From Epiperipatus broadwayi (lineage: Eukaryota > Onychophora > Udeonychophora > Euonychophora > Peripatidae), in assembly GCA_028023455.1 (NCBI GenBank), contig JAQFVV010000014.1, forward strand, positions 2,545,336 to 2,609,335: a stretch of DNA of 64,000 bases, read 5' to 3'. The notes under the pieces are model-generated. The model did no database searches and was not told the DNA's origin. It saw only the letters and a program-made list of their open reading frames with translations. The translations under genes were made by a program, and so were the position numbers. Shown here in pieces: positions 24,838 through 37,950 of the stretch (the stretch's first letter is position 1; every line of letters starts with the position of its first letter).

Positions 24838-25430
24838 AATTGCTTGATGTTGGTTATAAAATAGAACAAATAAACAATATTTTATGTCAGTTTAAAAAAA
24901 GTTATCATAATTTAAAGGAAATGAAGATTAATAATAAACAATGGATATCTATTCCATTTATTTCAAATCCACAAGTGAAATTTTTTAAGGATTTATATAA
25001 GAATGTGTTTAATGTTTCATTCTATGTTCCAAACAATATTAATAAATTAGTCAATAATTCTAAGGATGTCATACCTGTCAAGCAGAAAAGTTATGTCATA
25101 TATCAAATTTTTTGTGAGTGTATGCTATCATATATAGGTGAATCTAGGTGTAGTATTGAGAAGAGATTGAAGGAGCATGAATTGTTATATAAGCATGTAA
25201 AAAGTAAAACTAATGGTGATTTAATATCTCCTTCAGTGTTCTTTGATCACGAAAAAACATGTAAATATAAATTTAAATTTGATTTTGAAAATGTGAAAAT
25301 TCTTCATGAAGAGAGAAACCATAGTAAAAGAAAAATTAAAGAGGCAATTTTTATAAACAGGAATAAAATGCATTTAATAAATCGAGAAGCTGCTACCATT
25401 AAAATACGAGATTCATGGAATTTGAATTGA
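24838..25430 (+). pseudogene. PLE RT tail plus GIY-YIG endonuclease, right arm (5'-truncated)
   Basis: An open frame of about 197 codons runs from the fold-back junction to the stop at 25430. The first part is the C-terminal extension of the reverse transcriptase (FYVPNNINKLV). It is followed by a GIY-YIG nuclease with IYQIFCECMLSYIGES, the helix with R and E (SIEKRLKEHELL), H-E-K-T-C, and the terminal RKIKEAIFINRNKMHLINRE. Key nuclease residues look intact, but the GIY strand is I-Y-Q rather than G-I-Y and there is no reverse transcriptase core or start codon. Codons upstream of 24838 in the same frame are antisense of the other arm. Confidence 0.75.
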
Positions 25431-25567
25431 TGATGTTTGCTTCCACTTTTGTTTTTGAATTTAATGGCAGTTGAGGCAGGTTTAAGAAATTAACTGAAAG
25501 TACTTCTGCAGATTTAAGGATTGTTTGTAATAGTTTGTAAACCGTTAAATTTATTATTTCAATTATA

Positions 25568-28500
25568 ATATATATATATATATATATATGGCTAACTAAC
25601 AATATATATGGTTATGAATGTATGAGAGACTCCTAACATTATGAAAACTAATATTACATTTGGCTAAGCTCAGTCATTGGTTAGTTATCTTTTACTTTTT
25701 ACTAGAGACATGCATTAAAATAAAATGAAATCTCTAAGCAATAATAAATGCATTACTCATAAAATAAATAAATAAACTAGGAAGAGAAAAAACTTCACTC
25801 ATTCCTATATAACACTTTTAAAAATATATATATTTCCCTCCATCAAAATACATTCTCTGAGCAATAAATACTTTACACTTAAAGTAACATCTAATAGGGT
25901 CTTTATGTCTTTTCTTTAATATCTTGTATAGCAAATATTTTTCAGTAAATAATTATTTATTGACATGATCTGATCTATTCTACTTTTGTAGAATGAAATG
26001 TACTTTTCTAATAGTACAATAAACCTTACAAGTTTCTTATGCCACATCACCAATTTTTGGATTATAATACAGAGAAATGGATTAATAATTAATAAAATAA
26101 TAAATAATGATCTCAGGGTTCTTGTTGTTAACTTTGGAGAATATATTGTTGTATTGTGTTGCTAACAAATGAATGGCATCCTAGTAGACTATAGGAGACA
26201 TAACTTCTCTTATAAGTTAATGTATCCTAATATATTATAACAATAATAATAATTACACAAGAAGTGTTTAATATGCTTTATAATTGCATAAAACAAAAAT
26301 ATGTAAAATTTATAAAGAATAATAGTCTTGTACCTTTAATGTCTTTCTACTACCCACCAACAACACAATCAAAATAATTAAGTTTAATTATTGTACTCTT
26401 TATTAATAAGATAAATGAAATAATGTGCAGTCTGTAAAATGGATTAAGTAATCCCAAGCAAGATTAAATAAATATTCATTTCTTTTAATTACAAGCTTCA
26501 GCTTTGGAATTGAAACATTTATGGAATTTTTTTATTTTTAAACATTGAGATTTTGGATTTGCATGAGAATTGATCATCTGATTCATCAAGGTTTCTGTTA
26601 TAGTTAAGAATTCAGGACATAGAAATGACATATAGAAAAGCAAAAACTAGATTTAAATAATAACAAATACATTTATTAATATTCTAGATACAAATGAAAA
26701 TTTTTTTACAATATCATGGCAAAAATTATTTGCAAAACATAGCTGCTGTTACATTTTTAGTAAGATGTCACAATAGATAATGCAGAATTGCCTCACTAAC
26801 AAACTATCTATTAGAGTTTTAGAACATTTGGATGAATTATTAAGAATACATTCAGTTAAGGTAAATAGTTTGAATATTTAGCTAAATTATTTTTAATCTG
26901 TTTTAACTAAATCATCTATTAAACAAGCATTTAATAATAATAAAAATATATGGCTTAAACTAGAAGCTAAGCAATACAATTTATGAAATATATCTTTTTG
27001 TCAGGTAACAACTTGTAAGACCTTTATTTGCAATATTAAAACATATTACAGATTAAAATACTTTTAATCTGAACTACATTATCACTGAGTTTGAACTAGA
27101 AAACTTGTATGATAGTGATGATTATCATACAAAGATAAATAAGATAACTATTGTCTAGCACTATTTTATTCTTTGAATAAAAATAAAATGTATGGAACAT
27201 TCATCAGAAGCCATGTACACCCATATTATACATTGGATTTATGTCTACATAATAAAGAGATGTTTGACCTTAAAATGTTTTACACATCCATTGGTGAATT
27301 ACTCTCAGATGGTAGCAAAAATGGCATTGTGTATGTGCATTTCCTATTATGCTATGTATTAAAAATAAGCATTTAAAATTACTAATACATTGTTGGTTTG
27401 CTCATGAACTATTGGCAAGACACAGCAGCATAATACTAACACTGTTTCATTTAAAAAAGCACTACAAATAACAAAATGTACTTTGAAGAACGAAGTACTT
27501 CAACATCTATCCTATCATTGCCATATTATTCTTAAAAAGCACAAATAACTTCTCCTTCCACAATTGAAAATATTTAGTAACATCATGAGGGATAAATTAA
27601 TAAAGACAAGCTCCTCAGAGCAAACCTACATGAATAAAACAGTATGGTGGATTCCAACATTTGTATCTTAGGTAAAAATACATGGATGGACAAGGTCTCA
27701 ACACATAGGGAAAATGTAATATACACCACAAACAATCCTCAGCTACCTTAGCAACATATGAAAGTAATCTTAGAATATAAACACTAGCCTCTCATGAAAT
27801 ACAAAATGTGAACAATGGGGCAAGCGCATTCCATTCTGCAAAGCACAATAAGTAATGTAACATCTAATAAAGTCTAATGCTCAGAGGCATAAATCCTAGA
27901 CTAAATGATGGCAAGATAACAAAATTATCACTTGTAAACTAGATAGCTTAATATTCATGCTAAAAATTGCATTCATTAAGCAATGTCTGAAAGCAACAAG
28001 TTTACTCTCATTCAAATAACTATAAAATATTTAAAATAGCACAATAAAAATTATGAATTAAATAAGGAATATACATACATGCAATGAATGAACAGAATAA
28101 AATTTATAAAGATAAAGTGGACTCAATAGCAAAGTAAATATTGATAAATGTACAACTATTAAACATTCAGTTATATTAAATTTAATCATAAATTATTATA
28201 TTATAATAATTATGAAAATATTGAACTTTTGATAAATATACATTGACTGTTTACCTGTAAGTAAGTGAAACACTCGTAAACACTATTAAAAAAATGTAAG
28301 AGATAAATATCTACTTGAATAAAAAGGCATTATATGAATTTTACCTTCCAGATTATAGGAATACCTACACATTCTATTATAAACTCATTAAAGAATAATA
28401 TAATAATACATTGACATATAAAATATTATTTTAAATATATATATTTTAAAACACGTAGTTCTTTAGCAGAACTCCTTCCGTTGTGAGCAATTTGTCGAGG

Positions 28501-31500
28501 GCATGATACCCTTCCTCCGCAGATTATCTGTAGAATGAAGTATCCTACTAATTAAATATATTTTCTTTCATAGAAAATAATAGCAAATACAACTTTCCAT
28601 AAGTAAGCAATAAATAACAAAACATTAACAAAAGTCTTATTTTAGATAAGCAAAAGGTTTGGATCCATTTTTAATAGAATTGGTGAAATATAAGCTATCT
28701 TGTTTGAAAATTTTCATTTAATAGCACATAGTAATAATTACGCAAGTTGTCCATTGAATTTTGTGACCACAGTTCCATTGGAAATAAACAATTCTTTTCT
28801 TTTCATTCTCGTTTTAAAAACACACATTCAATAAACAAATATTCATTTTTTTTAGATTCACGTAGGGTTATCATTTTCAGTAATTCTTTTAAAACAAAAT
28901 TATTAAATTTGACAGTTTACAATTCAACACAATGCATTTATTAAATGTTTTGTTACATCTGCAAACTATATGTCCTTTATAAAGCTTTTTTTTTAAAAAA
29001 AAATATTGTTCGATTCAGTTTTTCTCCTAAGTATTTTCCTTTTTTTAATAAAAATATAGAGAAAGCAAAACAGATGACAGGTTATTTGTTATTTGGAAAT
29101 TTTATATTGAGTAAGTATTTCAACATATTCGTTAAAGTTAATGTAAATTTAGCATTTTAACATTAATAATGGGTAATAATAATTAATGTAGCTGTTTATC
29201 TTCAAATCAAATTTTTACGTTTTTTTTTTTAACTCTAGTTTTTTTTTTCCCTAAAGGTGAAATACAATAGCGAGAAGTAAAACAGTGCAATGTCCAGCAT
29301 GGTTTTATAAATTAATATAAAAGAAAATATCACCTGATTTCTTTCATAATTTGTTTCAAAGTATAATTGATGAAATTGAGTCGTTATAAACTGATTATTC
29401 TTTCAAAGCATAACATTAATAATTTAGAGATTCTGGCAATAAAAACAAAATAGCTTATAAAATTGTCTAGCACTGCATTTCAAGTCAACAAAATAGAAAA
29501 TTTTAGTAAAACAACACTTAGATAATAATAAAAAATAATTAAAGATAATTATTACTGTTATTTAAAGATGAGAAGATTGCAGTGCATCTGAAAATATCAA
29601 CACAGAAGTGGTCAGTCAGGAGGTGAAGCTGAAGAAGTAGCCCTATACACTGACAAACCCCATCTTTTATATCTCCATTGACAGATATCAACAATTAATA
29701 CATACCCATAAAAAAAATTAAAATATCGAGACATGGAATTAATTAGTAAAAATTATGTAACTTTATTAAAGAAAAGGTTAACTGAATTTTATTAATTAAT
29801 AAAATGAATAAAAATCAAATAAGATAATAATCTATTCTTCTTAAAACAAAATATTACCTTTTCTTTTATTTAAGTTTATCAGAAATTCTTATTTAAATTT
29901 TTTTAACTTTTTTACATCTGAGTTTAATTAAATATTTATTTTCAAATATTTTGTGATTAAAATTAAATATCTTGGCAATTAAAACCAAGAAATTCAAAAT
30001 ACACATAAGCACATGGATTCTCACACACACATATATAGGAAATTACATTTTTCTAAATTAAATCTATCTTAATAATTAACTTAAATTTCTTTAAACAATT
30101 TAATATTATTTAAATAAAATTAATAAGCTTTATTCAGAGACACTTTTTAAAACCTACCACATAAAAGAACTTAACCAAATTATTAATTATTCTAAAAATA
30201 ATTACATTTTAATACTCCTAAACGATCTGTTATTATTGTTAAACTTTAACTATAAAATTAACTCTGTCTAGCTTTCTTCTAAAGTATACATAAATTAAAT
30301 ATTAACTTTTAACTTAAAGCATACATCTTTTAGTGCTAGAATTATATCTTTGTAACAGATGTTAATTTATAAGATATCTATTTTATACTCATAATCAACT
30401 AAATAAATTAAAAATATTAATGCATAAGAGTTAGATAACATAATTTTTACAATAAATATCATCTTTATTTATTATTTTTCCCTTTTTTTTAGAATAGTGT
30501 AAATTCGCAAACTGAACCATTCTATAAAGACAATGTGCAAAAGCACAGTCACTATATATATATATATATATGTGGATAAATATATATATATATATATATA
30601 TAATGTGGATAAATGATGTATTCACAGTATTATTTCCAGGAGCTTCCATGTAATAAAAATATAATAGCTAAATAACTGATGTTTCAACATAATAACAAGT
30701 ACTTTCCTCAGAAATTCTTTCTCAAATCATAAGAATGTATGTGATGAGATTTAAAAACATTTTTCCTTTGTTATTTGCTCTGTATTCTCAAATTCTATTG
30801 GATAGAGATAAGAAAAGATAGAATGAACTTGGAGAGATCTTTATCCTGTAGTGAATTGATAATGTTTGATGATGATAGTAAACAATTTAAATTAATTATT
30901 AATAGCATATTATATGACCAATATTTATTTTAGTTTTATGCAGAATAAAATTTGCATTTCTTTTTTCAGCACTATATCTTTTTACATTTGCGATAATGTG
31001 TCTTTTGACTTGCATATATGTCTATAATATATGATTCAAAATTAAGCAAATACTGTTCAGTAAATCATATTTTACACTTATATTTATTAACTTTGATCAT
31101 GTAATGTTGATTATTAATTTCATAATGTAAGAAATCATTTTTGCCCTCAAAATAACTTTAAATTACAGTAACTAAATTTTACATTACAATAATTGTAATT
31201 TTTGCCACAAACAAAGTATAATCAATAAGAATTTTCATTCATAAAAGTGAATAAGTATACAGTTTTTAAGCTAATATATACATTTTTAAATATAATATTA
31301 ATATATTTGGTTGTTGTACATCATCAAAATAAGCTTTTGATTACTTATTTTATTGAATGAAGCACGTTTGTTTTTTTGTTTTTTGTAATCATTAAACTTA
31401 GTTTAGATATGTCATTAATGAATTTATTGATTGACTCGCAAGGACAGTGGGTGAAAATTAAATAAATTGTATTTAAATTTTATAAGCAAAATACTATACA

Positions 31501-34500
31501 CTATTATATTGTATATTGTACTGTGTGGACTAAATAAACTTAGTATTGTACATTTTTAGTATGAATGTTTCTATTTTTTTAGGATAAAGTAAAATCACTA
31601 TCCTATGACATCATGAATCTTACAATATGGCCACCATTTTCAAAATGCAGTTTTAAAACAATTTTTAATTATTATTTTTTACAATTGTTATAGCAAATAA
31701 TCAGTTGTAAATCAAAATAATGGGTATAAATTGATGACAATTGCTATGGTAAATTTTTATATAAAGGTCTGGTGCTAAGTGGGATGTAGGTGTGTATTAA
31801 ATCTATTGTCATACTAAAACTTTATATTAAACATGAAATAATTCATAATTTTATTTTTTACTTTCTGAACTACATTCCATATTTTTAAACCTTAAGCTCT
31901 TTGATAATATGTTTGCTCTTTGCATGTGTGAAGTAGGTTGAGGGTTATATATGTGCATGGAAAAACATTTGATTTAGTCATTTATAAAAATATAAATATT
32001 TTTAATACTACAAAAAGAAATAAAAATAATTTTATCTTTTTTTCATTCAATAGATGTGTAAAATTAAGTTACAACAAAAAAAAATATCAATTTTTACCAT
32101 TTGTTTTACTCTAAACTACTTACAGAAAGATCTTATTTCAAATGATAGATATATAATTATTTGAAGAATTAAGAATTGTGATTGGTTAGTATATCAGGAT
32201 TTTTTTAAAAGGGAAGTTCATTATTATTCTATCTTTTAACCTGTTCAAATCAAAAGATGCCATATTGAATATTTAAAGAATTGATATGAAATACAAAATA
32301 AAATAAGGCTAAGAAAAATAGTGCCTTAATGGTCAATGTTCCTAAGAGAACTAAACATCTAACTACATTTATCATCTCATAATGTACTTTTAAAAAGGAT
32401 GAAAATATAAAACTTGGATTTAGGTCTGAAAATCTGAAAGAATATGCAAATGCTAATGTTATTCACTTATTTTGTCTCCAAAATGTTTCTTTATAAAGTT
32501 TCCTGATTCAACACTAGTGTAGTGAACAGTCATTTGTAAAAATACAAATTTTAATTATTGAATTTTATATTCATCTAGACAACAAATTATAATGATATTT
32601 ATGTTTTTTTAATGAATTTAAGGTGCTGATTTTTTTTTTGCCTTGATAACCACTTATCTACTGGATCTTCATTGTGTTAAAATAAATTTAAATTAGTGAA
32701 TTTTATTTTCACATAGATGAACATATTTAGTTTCAATAATTTTTATTAAAAATGAAAATTTAGTTACGGGATTGTGTCGTCATAAATATTTTAAGAAAAC
32801 TGTAATTATAAATGACATCCTTCAGAGATTAATAACTACATTCCACATTTAGGAGATAAAATGACTTATTTTGACTTTGGAATACTTTAAATTGACCCAT
32901 AAAAAACTCAAACATTGTTACCAATTATTCATTATAGGGATTAAATTGTGTTTCTTCTATCTATTAGGATTTTACAATTCAAAATCTCAAAAGATTTTTA
33001 TCACTTAAGCACCAGAATAAATAATCTACATGTTTTTAAAAGATTTAAATATGAGAAATATGTTATATTTCTCAATTGTATTTAAGTGTTATAATATTTA
33101 TATTTATCTTGGTCAGTAAAAGTTCTCATGCTAAGGAAAATATAATTAAAGAAATCCAGGTAGCATATTAAATTTATGATTACTATTTAGTATAAGTGTG
33201 TCTTATCAATTCTTTGTACTTTCAAGATCAGTTGTTATTGTTTAAGGATAATTAATAATTATTTATGATTAAGTCATAATACTTGATATTTTATGTTTTA
33301 TTAGTCTATTAATTCAGTCTTATGTTTTTCTAATTAAAGATATCTAAACATATAATTGAGATATTTTATAGATATTACCTTTCTCATTTACCCACACAGA
33401 ATTTATAAAGATTCTATTGTATGTTTAATTGTACTTGCGGCACTGGTATTAATATGAGTGAAGCTTCTGAAACTATATTTTCATTTTATTCATAAGGTGA
33501 GCTTGATAAGCCTTTTGTGGAATACCACCACTACCTCTTTGGATTAGGTTAATTAAAACCATACTGTAAGAATAATATTATAGGTTGGATTAATATTTTG
33601 CTCGTTTATGAAGTAGCTAAATTTGTAAATGGGATATCTAGAGGAAATGGATCTTATTGTTTAATTAAAGATGTAATACAAATTTTTTTATCTTATTGAT
33701 TATTTATATTTCAGTATTTTCATTAGTGCTTATCAGCTTTCTCCAACAAAATGTTTTGTTTTACATCATATCAAGATACACCACACATTTAATCACTAAT
33801 AAAATAAATTATTTTCATAATTAAAACATCATAAGAATGATGATGATCATTGCAGAGAACTTGGTATTGCATTCATTTTTTTTATTGTTAATAAATTATT
33901 TCTATTTGTTAATTATCAGGTCTTTGCCTTCAATTAGTTAATCTCATCTTCTACTAATTTATATGGTCACATGATTTTATCATTATTTAAAACCCACTGC
34001 TTTATAAGAAAAGTTGTTCATCATTTTATACACTTATATCCTCCTACCTTAATATGTAGTTTGCAAGTTATGAATTAAGTACAATAAATTGCTTTTTGCT
34101 ATTTAATCATATCTGTGATAATAATTTATGTTTAAAGAGTTAAAATTGTAAGAATAGTATTTATTATATTTCAATAGTAGAACTCTGAGATATTAGTCTT
34201 TTTAGAGATAAATACACATTTATAAAGTGCTTTCATAATACAATTATTTATTTATTATAAAGGCACATCAGTGAAAGGTTTCAACCTTTCATGTTATTAT
34301 TATAAAGGGTCATGTAAAATAATAATCCGATTACTTTTAAAAGGTGAAGCACAAGATAATTAATCAGTGATTGGGGCTCAGGCGCTGCCAATCAGCTAAT
34401 TATTCATTCATCAATTTCATTATGTTATAATATTAAGAATGTTTTTTGTATAAGCCAGTATAACACTACATGACAAAACTGATCATAATATGAACCATTA

Positions 34501-35190
34501 TGTTCAAATGTCTATGAATATGAAATGTATAAATAAATGTTTATACATATATATTGGGATATACACATGTTGCTATCTATAATTTACTTGTAGTGTATAA
34601 ATGATTAAATAAAGAAAACAATTAAAAAAGATCATATGTTTAATTAAATATATTTTATTGTTTTGAATGAATCTGAAGTAAGTGAACCATTTATTTACTA
34701 AAGTTAAAAATGAAATATTTTGTTTCATTTATTACTGAATGATAACAGTGCCTTTTTAAGATTAGAAAAAAGAAAATTACATGTTTACAAGCCAGTGTTT
34801 AAAAAAAGGAAAGAGCTGCATTTTGTATTATTACTATAGCTACAGAAATGATTTCAGCAAGAACAGCATAATTTCTTTTGCTCAAAATTTTGTGTTTTAT
34901 CTTGCCTTACTTTTACAAATAAATCCAGGACTTATATTAAGGAAATATATACTTTGAATAGAAAATTTATTTAAGGGAGAAGGAAACAAAACTTCCCCTC
35001 ATTTAATATCTTTATGACTAAATGGAATGATTACAACAACAAACACTATGCTTAACTGTAATATCAACAAAGGAATAGTTGAATTTCATTTAAGGATAAA
35101 AATGTTCTTAAAAACCTTCATTTGTATTTTGTTATCATCAATGTGCCAAGGAAAACATGGTGGGATTATGAAATCTAAGCTGAGATTGTG
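25568..35190. other. AT-rich intronic DNA with TA microsatellites
   Basis: TA runs lie at about 25568-25590, 30548-30572 and 30580-30602; the last two are separated by ATGTGGATAA-type spacers that themselves repeat. A local hairpin GTGAAAGGTTTCAACCTTTCA lies near 34272. A GC-richer patch with TTCCGTTGTGAGC and CCTTCCTCCGC lies near 28465-28525 and is unassigned. No gene or recognised element is supported in the remaining roughly 9.6 kb. Confidence 0.5.
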
Positions 35191-35209
35191 TGTATATATA
35201 TATATATAT

Positions 35210-36815
35210 AGTACCTATATTGATATAGGCACATATAATTTTTATCTAAAATTATTATTAAAGTAATCTTTCGTAAAAGAAAAACATAAAATTAAATGTT
35301 GAAGAGTTTATTCAGTTTGTTTTAGAAAAAGATAGGAATTAAATAGTTTTATTAGTAGTCGTAAAAATATAAATATACAAATCTCTTTTCATTCAATTTT
35401 AATTAAAGAAAAAATAATGTTAAAACTAAATAGTAAATTGTATTAAAATATATGTGCGTATATATTTGAGATTTGTAAATAAATAAAATGTATGCGAAAT
35501 AAAAGAAGATTATCATTAAAAACACGGCAATGGCTATTAATAAAATAAAACAACATCTCTGCATGGCTATTACTAATTAAGCAATCTTCCAAAACACGTT
35601 TATCAAAGGATTAATTGATAAGGAATTCGACAACAGATCTTTGCCGGAGATATAAGAAAGACAACAAGGCGCAGGTATAAATAGACCTTTTTTTATCGGA
35701 CAGTATTCATTCCACAAATTAATTGAGTTGAGACAATCAGTTCACAAAGTTATTGAGAGAGTGCAGTTCGGAAATTAATTGAGTCAGTTAAGAAACAAAA
35801 TGCAGTGCTGAGAATATTTTGGAACGCACGTTCACCTCCAGCCCAGATGTCCGAGAAAACAGCAGATCTGCCCGTGAAATAATGTCAGCTTAACATCTTA
35901 GAAAATCTCCGTCAGTATCTATTTGTCTCCGATAGCAATAATCGTGAAAATCAGGGAACTCAGCAAGGAAACGTCACAGCCGGCTGGTAAGCATTTATAA
36001 TGGAAATATCCTCACTGAAAGCAGCCTCCAAAGAACAAAATTCTACGCCAACATTCAAAATCCTAGGTAAAACATTTGCTTATTTTCGTTATACTGTAAT
36101 AGCCATTGCATTTCATTAATTCGTGCGAATCCTCCAAGAGTCTAATTATATGAACTCAATATCATACATAAATGAACTATTGATGTGTGTGATTAAATTT
36201 CAAATGCTATGTAGTCCTTTATTATCATTATTATGTGTGTGCATAAGATAATATGTGCGTGGTCATTATATCAATATTTATTAGTTAAATTAAAATGTTT
36301 TGTTATTAAATCTATAGGAATGTTTAAACTATTTAGAAATGTTAATTTAAAATATGCGTGTGTTTTATTAGAATTATAAAATGTTTAAATTTAGTAAATA
36401 AATGTTAGTTAATAAATTATCTTTAAAATTAAACTATATTTGTCGGTCAATTCTTTTTATCAATTCTTTTTAACAAATTCTTTTATTAATTCTTTTAATC
36501 ACTAATAAAGTATAATCTATTAGTGATTACAAACAGCTGAGCTAGTCGTGGATTTAGGCGTTGGGTTAGTTGCCACTATTCAAAGTGCGTTGTCTATTCT
36601 TTTAGAATAAGCAGCTGGCGCCCGTGTTTATACACAAACAAAAAAAGTGCTTTGAACTTGGTGTTGAACTCAACAGTCGAGAAGAAGTTATGTCCTGGAA
36701 ATGTAATGTTAGTTATATACTTTATAGCTATCGTTTGGGCATACATACTCTCCGAGTATGTTCTTCTCTGCCTAAGAGGCCGGGGATTCGAATCCACATA
36801 TTCGAACTCGGTTCA
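35210..36815 (+). repeat. 5' LTR of element 2
   Basis: It starts at (T)GTACCTATATTGATATAGG and ends ...CTCGGTTCA. It holds a strong TATAAATAG box (35676), the donor-like CCTAG/GTAAAA (GT at 36067), and near its 3' end a small hairpin ACATACTC-TCC-GAGTATGT plus a B-box-like GGATTCGAATCC (about 36784). It differs from the 3' copy by scattered substitutions and short indels. Confidence 0.87.
35676..35684 (+). promoter_or_regulatory. TATA box of LTR 2
   Basis: TATAAATAG sits in a locally GC-richer setting (GGCGCAGG upstream). About 30 bp downstream comes GGACAGT followed by ATTCATT (GGACAGTCATT in the 3' LTR), a fair initiator. It is conserved in the 3' LTR at 39732, so it marks a likely U3/R boundary near 35705. 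Confidence 0.6.
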
Positions 36816-36816
36816 A

Positions 36817-36834
36817 TGGCGCCCAACATGGGGC
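36817..36834 (+). promoter_or_regulatory. Primer-binding site of element 2 (tRNA-Lys type)
   Basis: TGGCGCCCAACATGGGGC follows the LTR end after one base. It differs by a single base from the well-known retroviral site complementary to tRNA-Lys(1,2), TGGCGCCCAACGTGGGGC. This supports minus-strand priming from a lysine tRNA. Confidence 0.8.
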
Positions 36835-37176
36835 TGAACCTAAGAAACAATAGTAAAGAAATACTTTGTTTTTTGTTTGAAAATTTTGTTTTATACAAAA
36901 GTTAAATTACGTATGTAAAAGTGTTTTAATTTTAAAAAAGAATTGACCGAAAACTTTTTTTTTCTGAAATGAAAAGAGATTTTGACATATATGCTATCAA
37001 ATCAGAGTCAATATGATGTTATGGGCGGAGTTAAAGCATTGAGAGCGGGTAGCAAAAAGGACAAAAGTCTGGAGTTAGCGTGAGTTTCCGTCTTAGTAAG
37101 AAAAATAAATAAATAAGTCGTATATTAAATTTAGTTTAACATAAGCGCTAGTACTTTAAAATTGAAATTTTCGAAA

Positions 37177-37950
37177 ATGGATCCGAAAGAAAGCCCAATA
37201 TATTTTAAAAATCCCCAGTTAGTAGAAAAGGAGAAAGAAGTATCTGAGACGCGAATGATGATGAAAATGATGATGAATATGATGCAAGAGTTCAAAGCAG
37301 AATTGATAAAAGAAATGCGTCAAGAAATTAAACAAAGCCAACAAGAATTGTGTCAGAAATTTAAGCAAAGTCAGTTAGAACTCAAAGCAGAATTGAAGGA
37401 AGAATTTAGTCAGGTTAAAACAGAAATTAAAGAACTCAGAGCAGAAGTAAGAGAAATAAGATGTGAGATAACGGTAAAGGTAGAGAAGAACCAAGAAGTT
37501 ATAGAGTTAGATTTAATTAAAGAAAGTCAGGAAGTTGAAAAGGAAGTTGAGGTCATAAAAGAGATAGAAATTGAATTAGAATCAGATAGCGTTGTGACAA
37601 ATAAAGTAGACACAAATGTAGATCCAGAAATAGAAGAAAAACATAAGTTCAAGGTAGTAGATAGTGTAGAAAAGTTTTTACAAAAATTTAAAAAGGTTAA
37701 AGTAAACGTTCGCATTCGCTGTAGACGTAGATTTAAAACAAAGAGGAAGCGTAGGAAAAAATATTCACGATTGGGAAAAATACGGAGGTCTGTAAAGCTT
37801 AAAAGTTTTCTAATTTACAAGACAGAATATAGAACGGAAAGAGAAAGAGATAAAATAGATTTTAACCAAGAAATAGAAGTGAGAATATGGAGTATGATTT
37901 ATATTATAAAATTAGTAGAAAGAAAGAAGGAACCACCTGACATAGTTTAA
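37177..37950 (+). CDS. Coiled-coil/basic protein of LTR element 2 (truncated Gag-like, 257 aa)
   Basis: The ATG at 37177 gives MDPKESPIYFKNPQL; five upstream codons are open but lack ATG. Residues about 15-110 are a Met-rich then Glu/Lys-rich coiled coil (MMMKMMMNMM, then QEIKQSQQELCQKFKQSQ-type heptads). A Glu-rich segment follows. Residues about 175-215 are strongly basic (RIRCRRRFKTKRKRRKKYSR), as in an RNA-binding or nuclear-targeting tail. The start parallels element 1 Gag (ESPI-x-F, then K-M-M clusters), but the capsid region is missing. I infer a Gag derivative that keeps the oligomerisation and RNA-binding parts. Whether it is translated is unknown. Confidence 0.65.
   Translation: MDPKESPIYFKNPQLVEKEKEVSETRMMMKMMMNMMQEFKAELIKEMRQEIKQSQQELCQKFKQSQLELKAELKEEFSQVKTEIKELRAEVREIRCEITVKVEKNQEVIELDLIKESQEVEKEVEVIKEIEIELESDSVVTNKVDTNVDPEIEEKHKFKVVDSVEKFLQKFKKVKVNVRIRCRRRFKTKRKRRKKYSRLGKIRRSVKLKSFLIYKTEYRTERERDKIDFNQEIEVRIWSMIYIIKLVERKKEPPDIV

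Larger units (their letters stand above)
24150..25567. mobile_element. Fold-back of two PLE 3' ends (arms about 0.7 kb)
   Basis: The left arm (about 24150-24829, minus sense) and right arm (about 24838-25567, plus sense) are near-identical reverse complements meeting at CAAGCAATT-TGCCAAGG-AATTGCTTG. Both encode the reverse transcriptase tail, GIY-YIG endonuclease and 3' UTR of the same PLE. The left arm lacks about 25 codons over the YIG strand. The right arm ends in (TA)n and the left arm ends about 40 bp from (TA)n. PLEs are known for inverted and partial-tandem copies, so an aberrant insertion is the simplest origin. Confidence 0.8.

Noticed and set aside
36594-36905. Frames of 61-95 aa over the LTR 2 end (also near 40649-40966)
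   Set aside because: They overlap each other on both strands across a B-box/PBS region; better explained as LTR sequence.
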